39,285 nucleotides of DNA from a virus, in the IMG/VR virus record IMGVR_UViG_3300004807_000051, positions 1 through 39,285 of that record; one strand, 5' to 3'. The notes under the pieces are model-generated. The model searched no databases. It was not told the DNA's origin and saw only the letters and a list, made by a program, of their open reading frames with translations. Shown here one piece after another: positions 16,196 to 24,549 of the stretch (positions within the stretch are counted from its first letter, which is position 1; every line of letters starts with the position of its first letter). A program made the position numbers and the translations under genes.

Positions 16196-16719
16196 TGAAG
16201 TATATAGGTAACTACTCCGATTGGATTAAGGAACAAGGTATCATGGAGCACCTTACGCAATGTCGGGGTGATCGCACACCTGTGTGGCAACCTGACAGAT
16301 GGAAAGGAAACGTTTTATTAGAGAAGTTTACTGAAATGGCTCGCCCAGGTTATTCCAACAATCAATATTTCTTCCATCAAGTAAATCCCAAGAGCAAGGA
16401 AATGCAAGACTTCAAGTTTACCTTGCCCAGTGTTCCTGAAAAGAGATCAAACGTAAACTGGTGGTTTGTCATGCTGTACCCTGGCGAGTTCCAAGCCATG
16501 CACATAGATCCTCAACTAACAGAAGTTAGTAATCCTGTACGTTATACAATGTTTTTACAAGATTGGGAACCTGGGCATATATTTGTATGGGATGACAAAT
16601 ACATAGCAAATTATAAAGCAGGTGATATGTATGAGTGGAGTGATCCTATGACAGTACATGGTCCTGCTAACATAGGTTACACTACAAGGTATACGTTACA
16701 AATAACTATGTACGATTAA
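16195..16719 (+). CDS. small Fe(II)/2-oxoglutarate oxygenase-fold protein
   Basis: A 174-residue protein with AMHIDP (H103, D105), a WEPGHIFVWDD strand, VHGPANIG (H155) and TTRYTLQ (R165): a complete set of metal and 2-oxoglutarate ligands on a minimal jelly roll. ATG 16195 shares one base with the preceding stop (TGATG), better than the in-frame TTG at 16192. It ends the block; its last 4 bases overlap the end of the opposite-strand gene, which is itself a related small oxygenase-like protein. The substrate is unknown. Confidence 0.75.
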   Translation: MKYIGNYSDWIKEQGIMEHLTQCRGDRTPVWQPDRWKGNVLLEKFTEMARPGYSNNQYFFHQVNPKSKEMQDFKFTLPSVPEKRSNVNWWFVMLYPGEFQAMHIDPQLTEVSNPVRYTMFLQDWEPGHIFVWDDKYIANYKAGDMYEWSDPMTVHGPANIGYTTRYTLQITMYD

Positions 16720-17207
16720 TAACCTAGCAAGTGGAACATATACTTGTTAGCAAGACTGCCGTTGATACCGTTGTGCCAAGCTCTATAGTCGTTCCATACT
16801 AGCACACTACCTTGTTCCATATTGTAGTAGTAATTACTGCCCATAATGAATAATTGTCCTATACTGGGCTCGCCGATAAACACACTGTATCTTTTTATCT
16901 GTCCTAACTTCAAGTATTCTTCTTCGTTGTCATCTATATCATAATGATAGCCGGTCATGTAACCAGGCTCCACGCAACTGATCCAACTGCGCAAGGGTGT
17001 TACAAAAAACTGTTCAGCTAGTTCTTTTTCAAGATCCTCGGTGTCGTAGTAGTTGGTCCATTTGACGCTGTCTGTGTTGAAGTTACTTGCCTTCCAAAGT
17101 TTTAGTATTTCTGCGTACTCAGGGTTGGCCATGTTCCACTTGCTAGGATCAACCGTGATATCTCTACCGTCTTTGAGATTGGCTATTACTTGATTCCAAT
17201 TAATCAC
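16716..17207 (-). CDS. small oxygenase-fold protein with Lys at the 2-oxoglutarate position
   Basis: A 163-residue protein with GYHYDIDD (H88, D90), a QLFIMGS strand, AWHNGING (H145) and then NKYMFHL, where K155 stands at the place of the Arg that normally binds 2-oxoglutarate. Lys does this job in some family members such as FIH, so activity is still possible. I chose GTG 17207 because AAGAGG lies 6 bases before it; a TTG at 17234 is the longer alternative. Last gene of the fourth block. Confidence 0.65.
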   Translation of the reverse strand: MINWNQVIANLKDGRDITVDPSKWNMANPEYAEILKLWKASNFNTDSVKWTNYYDTEDLEKELAEQFFVTPLRSWISCVEPGYMTGYHYDIDDNEEEYLKLGQIKRYSVFIGEPSIGQLFIMGSNYYYNMEQGSVLVWNDYRAWHNGINGSLANKYMFHLLGY

Positions 17208-17895
17208 AATAGACCTCTTGGAATAATTCAGCAAACACAGTATTGCCCCACGACTTTTCTTGTAAGTGTTTGGTCACTGTAATTTCAAAAAACTTCTTAA
17301 AGTCAATGAAACCATTTTCGTCAGTTGAATAGTTGAAACGATAAGCACCGTCTTTGCCTATAATACCTTCTATTAGATCACGTTTGATAAAACGTTCCTC
17401 ATAAGGTACTACAGCATAGTTGTCTATGGTTTTTAGTTGCCCTCCTTTACTAACAAAGAAACAGTTAGGATATAGACTCAGCTTCCAGAACTCACGCTCT
17501 TTAGTAGAGATGAAAAATGCTTTCATCTGCTCACGCCAATCAGGCACTTCCTCGTCTAAGTTACGGCCAGGAGTAAACAAGATCTGACTAAATGTTTCTT
17601 TGTTCCATTCCATAAAAATTCGTCTAGTGGTATGGTCAACATCATACAGTTTAGGAGTAGTGGCGAGATCGGCTAGCTCTGTTAAGAACTTGACGTCACG
17701 CTTAAAGAACCAATCAAGTAGTTCTTCCGATATGATGTTAGTGTCGTTGGGTCTATAGTTGAGGTCGGTACAGTAATGAGCACACATTACAGTCTGCTCA
17801 GAATTAATCCTAGGAGTATATAACATATTAGAGGACCATAGTGTTCCTGTAGGATTTAGTTTGTGATAATAGTTCCAAGTGCTAGTGTCTGTCAT
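17200..17895 (-). CDS. kinase-like protein, partly degenerate (paralogue of the 12602 gene)
   Basis: A 231-residue protein aligned along its length with the 12602 product. The pattern is KLYDVDHTTRRIFMEWN (hinge-like), WREQMKAFF, then LSLYPNCFFV and QLKTIDNY. In the APH/kinase comparison this keeps the Asn of the catalytic loop and the Asp of the metal site but not the catalytic Asp, so it is less decayed than its sister. ATG 17895 overlaps the upstream stop as ATGA, which sets the start; a TTG at 17907 is rejected. It sits between a B12-type radical SAM gene and an oxygenase gene. Confidence 0.5.
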   Translation of the reverse strand: MTDTSTWNYYHKLNPTGTLWSSNMLYTPRINSEQTVMCAHYCTDLNYRPNDTNIISEELLDWFFKRDVKFLTELADLATTPKLYDVDHTTRRIFMEWNKETFSQILFTPGRNLDEEVPDWREQMKAFFISTKEREFWKLSLYPNCFFVSKGGQLKTIDNYAVVPYEERFIKRDLIEGIIGKDGAYRFNYSTDENGFIDFKKFFEITVTKHLQEKSWGNTVFAELFQEVYCD

Positions 17896-19436
17896 TGTGG
17901 TGTCCAATTTAATTTTTTTGTTATATAGGATTTGACTTGATCCTTGAATTTTTGATCGCTAGTATCTATATCGGTAAGACGTTGATCATATATGTCTTCG
18001 TAATTGTTGGTCTCATAGTAGGCAAACAATCTGTCACTTAGGAAAGGATTACATCCACGCAGGCCTTGGAAACCTTGTGGGCTATAGAATTCCTGTACCA
18101 GTGACTGTGCTCGATACCAATCCATATCCTTATGACTCCAGATAACAATATCGTTTCTGGTACTGCCCACACCACCTCCTCGCGGTGTGGTGCTGGTAAA
18201 TTTAACCTCGCCCTTGCTGTCTCTGGTGACTTCATATCCTGGGTTATGCCTTGCTTCTAACTTAATTAATCCATTACTAACAAGTTCCTTAGTAAAGCGG
18301 CTTTGGTTAGTCAATGACTCGTCATAGTCTGGCACTTCCAATATGTGTGCGCTGGCACTTTGTCTTAGCCAATTGGTATTCAACCATTCAAGACTAGAAT
18401 ACCAAGACTCCTTAGTCTCCCCTGGTATACCACATATCATTTGTATGTTGGCTCTATAACGTCGGGGAGCGTATATATCTGTATAGGCTTGGAAGTCTAA
18501 CAAGCCTTGTTGCAGTTTGTCTGGGTCCATGCCCTTACGTACTAGCCGACCTGCTTCCTTGTTAAATGTTTCAATGCCCATGCTGTGTCCAAGGAATCCT
18601 AGTCTTACATAAGTGTCCCAATAGTCTCTATGATTAACCACAAGGTCACCCCTAGCAAATCCACACATCCAAGTATTGTATCCTAGTTCATCTACAGCTT
18701 CGGCATACTTCTCTAACTTATCTGGACGATCATTAAATGTTTCGTCCATCACACGCCAATTGACAATGCCCCACTTTTCGTAGCCTAACTGTAATTGTTT
18801 CTTAAATTCTTCTTTGCTGACACTGACATCTTTAGTTTGTCCTAGTAGGGGAAAGTTACAGTAGGAACATTTGAACATACAACCACGTGCTGTTTCGATC
18901 TGTGGGCACTCCCAAGGCATCATAAAATCACGTGCTTCATAGTCTACTAGGTAATTGTCTAATGGCGCACTAGGATAATGATACAAGCCACGAACAACAC
19001 TCTTGACTCCAAAGTACATAGGGTCACGCATCAAAGGTGCTCCTAGTGTGCCAGTAAGATGACGACATACAGCCAACACAGCGTTTTCGCCATAACTATC
19101 GACCCAGTAGTCTACGTGATTAGCAGGAGTAGTTAGAGCATTGTTGCCGCCTACTACTATAGCTACTAAGGGATATTCGTCTTTGAGCCAGGCTGTAAAT
19201 TCATTAAGGTATGGACTCCATGGATTCAAAAAGGCAGTGCCAAAACAAAACATCACAGTCTTACTAGTTGTTCTACTACGTACAAGCTCTTTAAGTTCTT
19301 CTAAAGCCCAGAAGGCTGTAAAGTCTACAACTTCACAGTCCCAGTCCTGCTGTCGTAAGAAAGTGGCCACACGATGTGTCCATAGAATACGTTCCCAGCG
19401 TTTGCCTGTTAGGCTAAAGAATATGGCGTGATTCAT
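17892..19436 (-). CDS. B12-binding-domain-type radical SAM enzyme
   Basis: A 514-residue enzyme. Residues 1-135 look like a Rossmann cobalamin-binding-type domain (VVGGNNALTTPANHVDYWV), although the DxHxxG motif is missing, so base-off cobalamin contact is uncertain. The SAM cluster is in RGCMFKCSYC (C186, C190, C193), followed by a TIM-barrel-like region with GHSMGIETFN and ICGIPGET. Residues 370-514 are an extra C-terminal part of unknown role. Family members perform methyl transfers and ring formation on unactivated carbons. Overlaps neighbours by ATGA on both sides. Confidence 0.8.
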   Translation of the reverse strand: MNHAIFFSLTGKRWERILWTHRVATFLRQQDWDCEVVDFTAFWALEELKELVRSRTTSKTVMFCFGTAFLNPWSPYLNEFTAWLKDEYPLVAIVVGGNNALTTPANHVDYWVDSYGENAVLAVCRHLTGTLGAPLMRDPMYFGVKSVVRGLYHYPSAPLDNYLVDYEARDFMMPWECPQIETARGCMFKCSYCNFPLLGQTKDVSVSKEEFKKQLQLGYEKWGIVNWRVMDETFNDRPDKLEKYAEAVDELGYNTWMCGFARGDLVVNHRDYWDTYVRLGFLGHSMGIETFNKEAGRLVRKGMDPDKLQQGLLDFQAYTDIYAPRRYRANIQMICGIPGETKESWYSSLEWLNTNWLRQSASAHILEVPDYDESLTNQSRFTKELVSNGLIKLEARHNPGYEVTRDSKGEVKFTSTTPRGGGVGSTRNDIVIWSHKDMDWYRAQSLVQEFYSPQGFQGLRGCNPFLSDRLFAYYETNNYEDIYDQRLTDIDTSDQKFKDQVKSYITKKLNWTPQ

Positions 19437-20098
19437 TCTAAAATAAATTCTTCTGGCAAGTAGTTTTTCAAATCCGATACTTTACTACTATCCATAATAA
19501 ATCTAACGTGTGCCGCAGAATGTTCAAAATTAGTTATCTGTCCAGCTTTGTTAGCTGAGTTAAGCCAAGGACTTATATAGTTGTCAAACATGTATCTAGC
19601 TTGATCTAAATTGCCTAACTTAGTTGTTATAGTAACTGTTGTAGGATCAGCTATTTGATTTCTTTTTAATAATTTCCTAATGACCAACTGTACTCTAGCA
19701 CGACGGCCAAAGTTAGCGGCAGTATGATGAAAGCCAGCATCCATGTCATACCATATACCGTCTTGAATTAGTCTATACATTTGTTCTTGTACTAGATTGA
19801 TAAGAAAACATTCGTCTCCCAAAATATTCAAATGGTACCTATCATCTATATCAGCATGACTAGTATAACATGTACCAGGATCCAAAATAATAATTCTTGC
19901 TTCACCTTTACTAACAGGCAAACTGTTGTATAGTGTTTCCCAAACTGTTCCTTTATACTCATCCTTTAGTACCCAAGGATCGTAAAAGAAATTGCCTGTG
20001 GGTTTATTGATAGTAGTTTTGATACCTGATTCAGGTAATTGGCTACAGGCTTCTTGAAATAATTTTGGATCTGTTGTATAATTGGTTGTAGAAAGCAT
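19433..20098 (-). CDS. Asp/Asn beta-hydroxylase-like Fe(II)/2-oxoglutarate oxygenase
   Basis: A 221-residue protein. Residues 66-140 carry the jelly-roll core: ILDPGTCYTSHAD (H81, D83), YHLNILGD, GFHHTAAN (H124 or H125) and RARVQLVI (R135). The ILDPG / SHxD spacing resembles the aspartyl/asparaginyl beta-hydroxylase family. Start at ATG 20098 is based on the late-type box 4 bases upstream and on the block head position; the in-frame region above it crosses the divergent promoters. Heads the fourth block, and its stop overlaps the radical SAM gene. Confidence 0.75.
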   Translation of the reverse strand: MLSTTNYTTDPKLFQEACSQLPESGIKTTINKPTGNFFYDPWVLKDEYKGTVWETLYNSLPVSKGEARIIILDPGTCYTSHADIDDRYHLNILGDECFLINLVQEQMYRLIQDGIWYDMDAGFHHTAANFGRRARVQLVIRKLLKRNQIADPTTVTITTKLGNLDQARYMFDNYISPWLNSANKAGQITNFEHSAAHVRFIMDSSKVSDLKNYLPEEFILE

Positions 20099-20102
20099 GA
20101 AA

Positions 20103-20110
20103 TATTTATG
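20103..20110 (-). promoter_or_regulatory. late-promoter-like box (minus strand), leaderless geometry
   Basis: Read on the minus strand this is CATAAATA, one mismatch to TATAAATA, ending 4 bases before ATG 20098. No ribosome site fits in between. It forms a divergent pair with the box at 20125-20132. Confidence 0.5.
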
Positions 20111-20124
20111 TGCTACTATAATGA

Positions 20125-20132
20125 TGTAAATA
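20125..20132 (+). promoter_or_regulatory. late-promoter-like box (plus strand), leaderless geometry
   Basis: TGTAAATA, one mismatch to TATAAATA, ends 4 bases before ATG 20137. A TATAAT at 20117-20122 precedes it but has no -35 match. Both directions of this 38-bp gap thus carry a similar box. Confidence 0.5.
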
Positions 20133-20136
20133 AAAC

Positions 20137-20982
20137 ATGAAGACAAAAATCGCACCCGAGTACGATCCAATTTATTTAGAAGTGGATAGGCCACAACCTT
20201 TAGTAGACAATTATATTGAATCCCTAATACAGGATGTATTATCTGGCCGATTGGATAGAGACATAAGTGATCAAGTTTATATTAATTTCAAAAAGGAAAT
20301 GACTGCTTGGTTATTACAATCTAAACTTAACACAATTACAGGATTGGATACATTTAATCGTGTGGACATAATTAACGGCTGTACTCAATTTATAGATACG
20401 GCTTATATGAATGGTCCTGTGCAGGTGCTGGCCGGCGACTATAGATATCATGCCAGACTGGGTAACTGGTATACATATCCAGGATACCTCAGCGAGGAGA
20501 AGCAACTAGTTGTAGCCATGCCATTTCCCAGTACAGGAGATACCCACGAGGCTATGAAGGAGATATTAGATGAAGCGGGAAACAAAGGTATTGGTGTACA
20601 TGTGGACGGCGCTTGGTTTACTTGCTGCCGCGGAATTGACTTTGATGTATCTCATCCATCAATTAGGTCTGTCGGGATAAGTCTAAGCAAGGGATTAGGA
20701 CTAGGATGGAATCGTGTGGGCTTACGTTGGACCAAGAGTACAACAGCTGATGCCGTTACTATACAAAATGACTTTGCCATGAACCTCCGTGCTCCCGTGA
20801 TGATTGGCCTACACTTCCTACGCAATATTGCTCCAGACTACTTGTGGACAACCTATGGCGATATTTACTATAAGATATGCGAGGACTTTGATCTCGCACC
20901 AACCAAGAGCATTTATCTTGCTCTCAAAGATAATCGACCAGTAGGACTTAGTCCTTTAATAAGGTATCTAGCTGATGTCTAG
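20137..20982 (+). CDS. compact PLP-dependent aminotransferase-like protein
   Basis: A 281-residue protein, well below the roughly 400 residues of normal fold-type I aminotransferases. The recognisable core is HVDGAW (D157, expected to pair with the PLP ring nitrogen) and SLSKGLGLGWNRVGLRW, where K185 should form the Schiff base and the later Arg the phosphate or carboxylate contact. The small C-terminal domain is reduced. The Asp and Lys are both present, so activity is plausible. It heads the fifth block, 8 bases overlapping the SGNH gene. It would supply or remove an amino group; the donor is not known. Confidence 0.65.
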   Translation: MKTKIAPEYDPIYLEVDRPQPLVDNYIESLIQDVLSGRLDRDISDQVYINFKKEMTAWLLQSKLNTITGLDTFNRVDIINGCTQFIDTAYMNGPVQVLAGDYRYHARLGNWYTYPGYLSEEKQLVVAMPFPSTGDTHEAMKEILDEAGNKGIGVHVDGAWFTCCRGIDFDVSHPSIRSVGISLSKGLGLGWNRVGLRWTKSTTADAVTIQNDFAMNLRAPVMIGLHFLRNIAPDYLWTTYGDIYYKICEDFDLAPTKSIYLALKDNRPVGLSPLIRYLADV

Positions 20983-21601
20983 ACTTATAGCATTTGGTGA
21001 TAGTTTTACCTACGGTCATGGACTAGCCGACTGTCATGTTCCTGTAAAAAATTGGGCAGGGCCTAACCCTAGTAAATTTGCTTGGCCGCAAGTCCTAGGA
21101 GACATGCTTGGATTAGAAGTAGTTAACAAAGCAATATGCGGATCTAGTAACGTTCAAATTCTAAAAGAAATATTAAATTTTGAAGATTTTGTGTCCTACG
21201 ACACAGTGATTGTAGGTTGGACTTTTAATATGAGAGACTGTATTTTCAATAAAAATATATTTGGAATTGAATCAGATTATCGAGTAAGTGCTTGGCATAC
21301 AGATATGAAACTTGTAAAAGAATATTTTAGTGTGCATAATGATCACGATCTTGCTGTTAGAACAGGATTATATATACATCATGCCGAATCCTATTTGAAA
21401 ACAAAAGGAGTTAAACAATTTCACTTCTCTGCTTTTCAACATAGATGGTACAATAAAATGCCATCCTTTATCAAAAAACCAGATCATTATATATCCAAAA
21501 GTATAATTGATCACAAATTAGATATAGCATTAGATAACAGCCATCCTGGACCGATAGCGCATAAACTAGCGGCTGAAAAATTATATAAGATATGCCAATA
21601 A
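20975..21601 (+). CDS. SGNH/GDSL-family hydrolase
   Basis: A 208-residue protein with the canonical block I FGDSFTYG (S10), CGSSN (block III Asn) and DNSHPG near the end (D187, H190). All SGNH catalytic positions are intact, making this the most standard of the three family members in the island. These enzymes cleave or move acyl groups on sugars, lipids or peptides. It is coupled to the aminotransferase upstream (8-base overlap) and to the radical SAM gene downstream (10-base overlap). Confidence 0.85.
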   Translation: MSRLIAFGDSFTYGHGLADCHVPVKNWAGPNPSKFAWPQVLGDMLGLEVVNKAICGSSNVQILKEILNFEDFVSYDTVIVGWTFNMRDCIFNKNIFGIESDYRVSAWHTDMKLVKEYFSVHNDHDLAVRTGLYIHHAESYLKTKGVKQFHFSAFQHRWYNKMPSFIKKPDHYISKSIIDHKLDIALDNSHPGPIAHKLAAEKLYKICQ

Positions 21602-22860
21602 ACATTAATCCTCCAACATTTTGTATGCACCCTTTTACAGGCCTGGCAACTAGAGAAGATGGAGCCATATGTGCATGTTGCCGTAGTCATCCTGTAGGTA
21701 ATATACAAGAACAAACACTCGAAGAAATTTGGAACAACGATACAATGAAACGTATCCGTTATCAAGTGTTGAATGGCTATCGTCCGCCAGAATGCGAACC
21801 TTGTTTTAGTTTAGAAGATCAAGGAGTTGAAAGTCTTAGACAAAGACATGTGCGAGGAAAGATTCCCGAAGCACGTATCAAACTATACCCTAATGCTGTT
21901 AGTAGTATGAACAGTGATTTCACAATGCCGTTTGAGATTCCTACCATGGAACTTAAACTAAACAACTTGTGTAATCTCAAATGTCGCATGTGCCATCCTA
22001 TGGATAGTACTAGCTGGAATGATTGGAGTGAGGTAAAAGAGTTCTACAAGAAAGAAGGCAACATTATGTATGCCATTATAGAAGAACACGACTTAGAAAA
22101 TAAACCACACTTGGATAACTTTCAAGACAATCCATCATGGTGGGCTAGTTTAGAAAAGCTCTTACCTTACTTCCGTCGAGTAGAGTTTGCCGGAGGCGAG
22201 CCCTTAATGGATCCTCAACACTATCGCATACTAGATATGTTGGCGCCTTATGGTAATCAAATAGAAATTAAATATGCTACTAATCTAAGTATGCTGGGCA
22301 AGAGCAATCGTACTGTATGGGAATACTGGCCTAAATTTAAGAGTGTGGCTGTCAATGTAAGCATTGATGGTATTGGTAGTAGTTATGAATATGTTCGCGG
22401 CAATGCTAGTTGGGCTGAATTGATTAACAACATTAAACAAATACAAACTATTCCTAACATCAGTCGCATAGTAGGTGCTGTTACTGTACAGGTTAGTAAT
22501 GTGCTAGTACTGGACAAGATTATTGAATATTTTTTAGATGACCTTGGCATTGTGTTTCATACGCACAGGGTGGAGTATCCTAAAGTATTATCGGCTCAAG
22601 TGTTGCCCAAGCCATTGCGTATGTTAGCGGTAGATAGATTAATTGCTATACAAGAAAGAGTTAAAGATTTCAAACTGGTTAAACTGCATCCAGAGCTGTT
22701 GTCTTATACATTAGGACAAATACAAGATAATATAAATTATCTAATGGCTCGAGATCAAAGCGACAAATGGCAGGACTGTATAGAATTTAATCAAAAATTA
22801 GATAGCAGTCGAAATCAAAGTTTTTTTGAAGTAACTCCGGAGTTCAAAGATTATGCTTAA
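21592..22860 (+). CDS. radical SAM enzyme with N-terminal twitch-type domain
   Basis: A 422-residue enzyme. The N-terminal part has C11, C27, C29/C30, C68 and C71 (FCMHPF, ICACC, CEPC), the pattern of a twitch/SPASM-type auxiliary iron-sulfur domain placed before the barrel. The SAM cluster is CNLKCRMC (C127, C131, C134), followed by FAGGEPL. Proteins of this layout are found widely in phages and bacteria without known substrate; many SPASM/twitch enzymes modify peptides. The 25563 gene is a paralogue. Overlaps on both sides (10 and 8 bases). Confidence 0.85.
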   Translation: MPININPPTFCMHPFTGLATREDGAICACCRSHPVGNIQEQTLEEIWNNDTMKRIRYQVLNGYRPPECEPCFSLEDQGVESLRQRHVRGKIPEARIKLYPNAVSSMNSDFTMPFEIPTMELKLNNLCNLKCRMCHPMDSTSWNDWSEVKEFYKKEGNIMYAIIEEHDLENKPHLDNFQDNPSWWASLEKLLPYFRRVEFAGGEPLMDPQHYRILDMLAPYGNQIEIKYATNLSMLGKSNRTVWEYWPKFKSVAVNVSIDGIGSSYEYVRGNASWAELINNIKQIQTIPNISRIVGAVTVQVSNVLVLDKIIEYFLDDLGIVFHTHRVEYPKVLSAQVLPKPLRMLAVDRLIAIQERVKDFKLVKLHPELLSYTLGQIQDNINYLMARDQSDKWQDCIEFNQKLDSSRNQSFFEVTPEFKDYA

Positions 22861-23659
22861 GGTAATATTAACTAACGGAAACGAAGACCTGATACTAGAT
22901 TTCAAATTAAGGAATACTGATATAGCAAACAAGTGGTTTACAGAATTATCTAAAAACTATCCTCTATACGAAACTGATAGATTTAGTAATTGGGGCTCTC
23001 ATGATTTTGTAAAACAACTTAATAATCAAATTAATATTATAAATGCATACCAACCAATAATAGATAAACAAGTATCAGAGTTTTCCACACAACAGGAACT
23101 AAATTATCTTCACAAATTTTTTGAAGACCTGCGGGGTGATATTATTAAAGGAACTGACTGGTATAATAGTGCGCCTGCACATATACAGGAAGCTGTTTGT
23201 CGATTTAATATATTAATACATCAATTAGAATCATCAATTAGAACAGGCAATACGCATCCTACTCTAGTAGTAACTTTTTCAAATACCCTGAGATTAAATC
23301 TTTCTGAAAAAGACATGCGTGAATTTACTTACAAATGGAAACAGAATACCGTATATATAAACTATTGTCAAAATGGAAAAACTGTTCTAGATGTTTTCAA
23401 AGATAATGATACTATGGCAGAAGCTATCAGACCGCAGATTTATTACAGTGCAGACTTTATGATTAAATTTGGTCCGAGCACTCACTGGTTGATTTATCTA
23501 ATACGATCTGTAATAATTAAAATATGGTTGTTACGGAAAAGGTTTCCATTTAAGAATCTAAACATAGGAATGATACCGGTGGCAGATCTAGTTACATCCG
23601 TAGATAAATCTACACTATTAAAATTTAATAAGGTTAAATCAGTTGTATGCTTAAAGTAA
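22853..23659 (+). CDS. unknown protein between two radical SAM genes
   Basis: A 268-residue protein that I do not recognise. It begins MLKVILTNGNEDLILDFKL, has long helical stretches rich in Asn, Gln and aromatic residues, and a late hydrophobic segment at about 214-226 (WLIYLIRSVIIKIWLL) followed by basic residues. No cysteine clusters, kinase, methyltransferase or oxygenase motif is seen. Overlaps of 8 bases (upstream) and 13 bases (downstream) with radical SAM genes make it likely to work with them, as substrate carrier, adaptor or target, but this rests on position only. Confidence 0.6.
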   Translation: MLKVILTNGNEDLILDFKLRNTDIANKWFTELSKNYPLYETDRFSNWGSHDFVKQLNNQINIINAYQPIIDKQVSEFSTQQELNYLHKFFEDLRGDIIKGTDWYNSAPAHIQEAVCRFNILIHQLESSIRTGNTHPTLVVTFSNTLRLNLSEKDMREFTYKWKQNTVYINYCQNGKTVLDVFKDNDTMAEAIRPQIYYSADFMIKFGPSTHWLIYLIRSVIIKIWLLRKRFPFKNLNIGMIPVADLVTSVDKSTLLKFNKVKSVVCLK

Positions 23660-24549
23660 CCAGTAGATATCCTCATCAGGGTACAATTAAGATCGAATGG
23701 AATCTTGGCAAACGCTGTAACTACGATTGTAGTTATTGTCCTAGCGAAATACACGATAACACAAGCCCGCATACTGATATTGAAATATTGAAAACATGTG
23801 TTGATAAACTAGTTACTCTTGGCAAACCTGTTCGTCTTAGCTTCACAGGCGGAGAGCCCTGTGTACATCCTAAGTTTGATGAGCTAGTTAAGTATTGTAA
23901 ACACGTTGGCATCAGTTGGATCAGTGTAACTACCAATGGAACTCGCCCTTACGATTTTTACGCTGGACTTCCTGTTGATCAATTTGTTTTTAGCATCCAT
24001 TTAGAATACGATTGGAAACGTGTATTCAATACTGTAGAAAGCATTAATAAATTGTCCACTGTAAAAGTTATAGCACAGATTATGGCACACCATGATCATA
24101 TGCCAGCAGCCATACAATTAAGAGCTAGATGCCAACTAGGTAATATTCCTAATACTGTCCGTCGTATACGCTGGACTAAAGGCGATCATGATTTGTTTGA
24201 TGACATGCGTTACAATACTAATGATTTAGATTTTATCAAATCTATGGAATCTACAGTAGAAGCAAATACGGTAGTATGGCTAAACAACGAACATGCACAG
24301 TTATTATATCATGCTAACGACATGATTAAGAATCATCAGAACCAATTCAAAGGATGGTCCTGTAGTGCTGGTATAGAAAGTCTAATGATTAACTGGGACG
24401 GAGATGTACACAGAGCAACTTGTAGAGTTGGAGGTAGTCTTGGCAACATATATGAAGATAACTTTATTGCACCCGGCGAACCTGTAATTTGCGACCGTAA
24501 TTTTTGTACCTGCGCGGCAGATATTCCGTTAACTAAGTCTAAACTTTGA
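23647..24549 (+). CDS. radical SAM enzyme with C-terminal SPASM/twitch-like cysteines
   Basis: A 300-residue enzyme with the SAM cluster CNYDCSYC (C24, C28, C31), FTGGEP near 66-70, and a C-terminal cysteine region GWSCSAG … ATCRVGG … CDRNFCTC that fits an auxiliary cluster domain. The same layout is seen in the 24529 and 29621 products. Such enzymes often modify peptide side chains. It ends the fifth block; its last 21 bases overlap the 3' end of the minus-strand paralogue at 24529, so related genes meet tail to tail. Confidence 0.85.
   Translation: MLKVTSRYPHQGTIKIEWNLGKRCNYDCSYCPSEIHDNTSPHTDIEILKTCVDKLVTLGKPVRLSFTGGEPCVHPKFDELVKYCKHVGISWISVTTNGTRPYDFYAGLPVDQFVFSIHLEYDWKRVFNTVESINKLSTVKVIAQIMAHHDHMPAAIQLRARCQLGNIPNTVRRIRWTKGDHDLFDDMRYNTNDLDFIKSMESTVEANTVVWLNNEHAQLLYHANDMIKNHQNQFKGWSCSAGIESLMINWDGDVHRATCRVGGSLGNIYEDNFIAPGEPVICDRNFCTCAADIPLTKSKL

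Noticed and set aside
20117-20122. TATAAT as a sigma70 promoter for the gene at 20137
   Set aside because: No -35 match at 16-18 bases upstream; the TGTAAATA box fits the pattern of the other block heads better.
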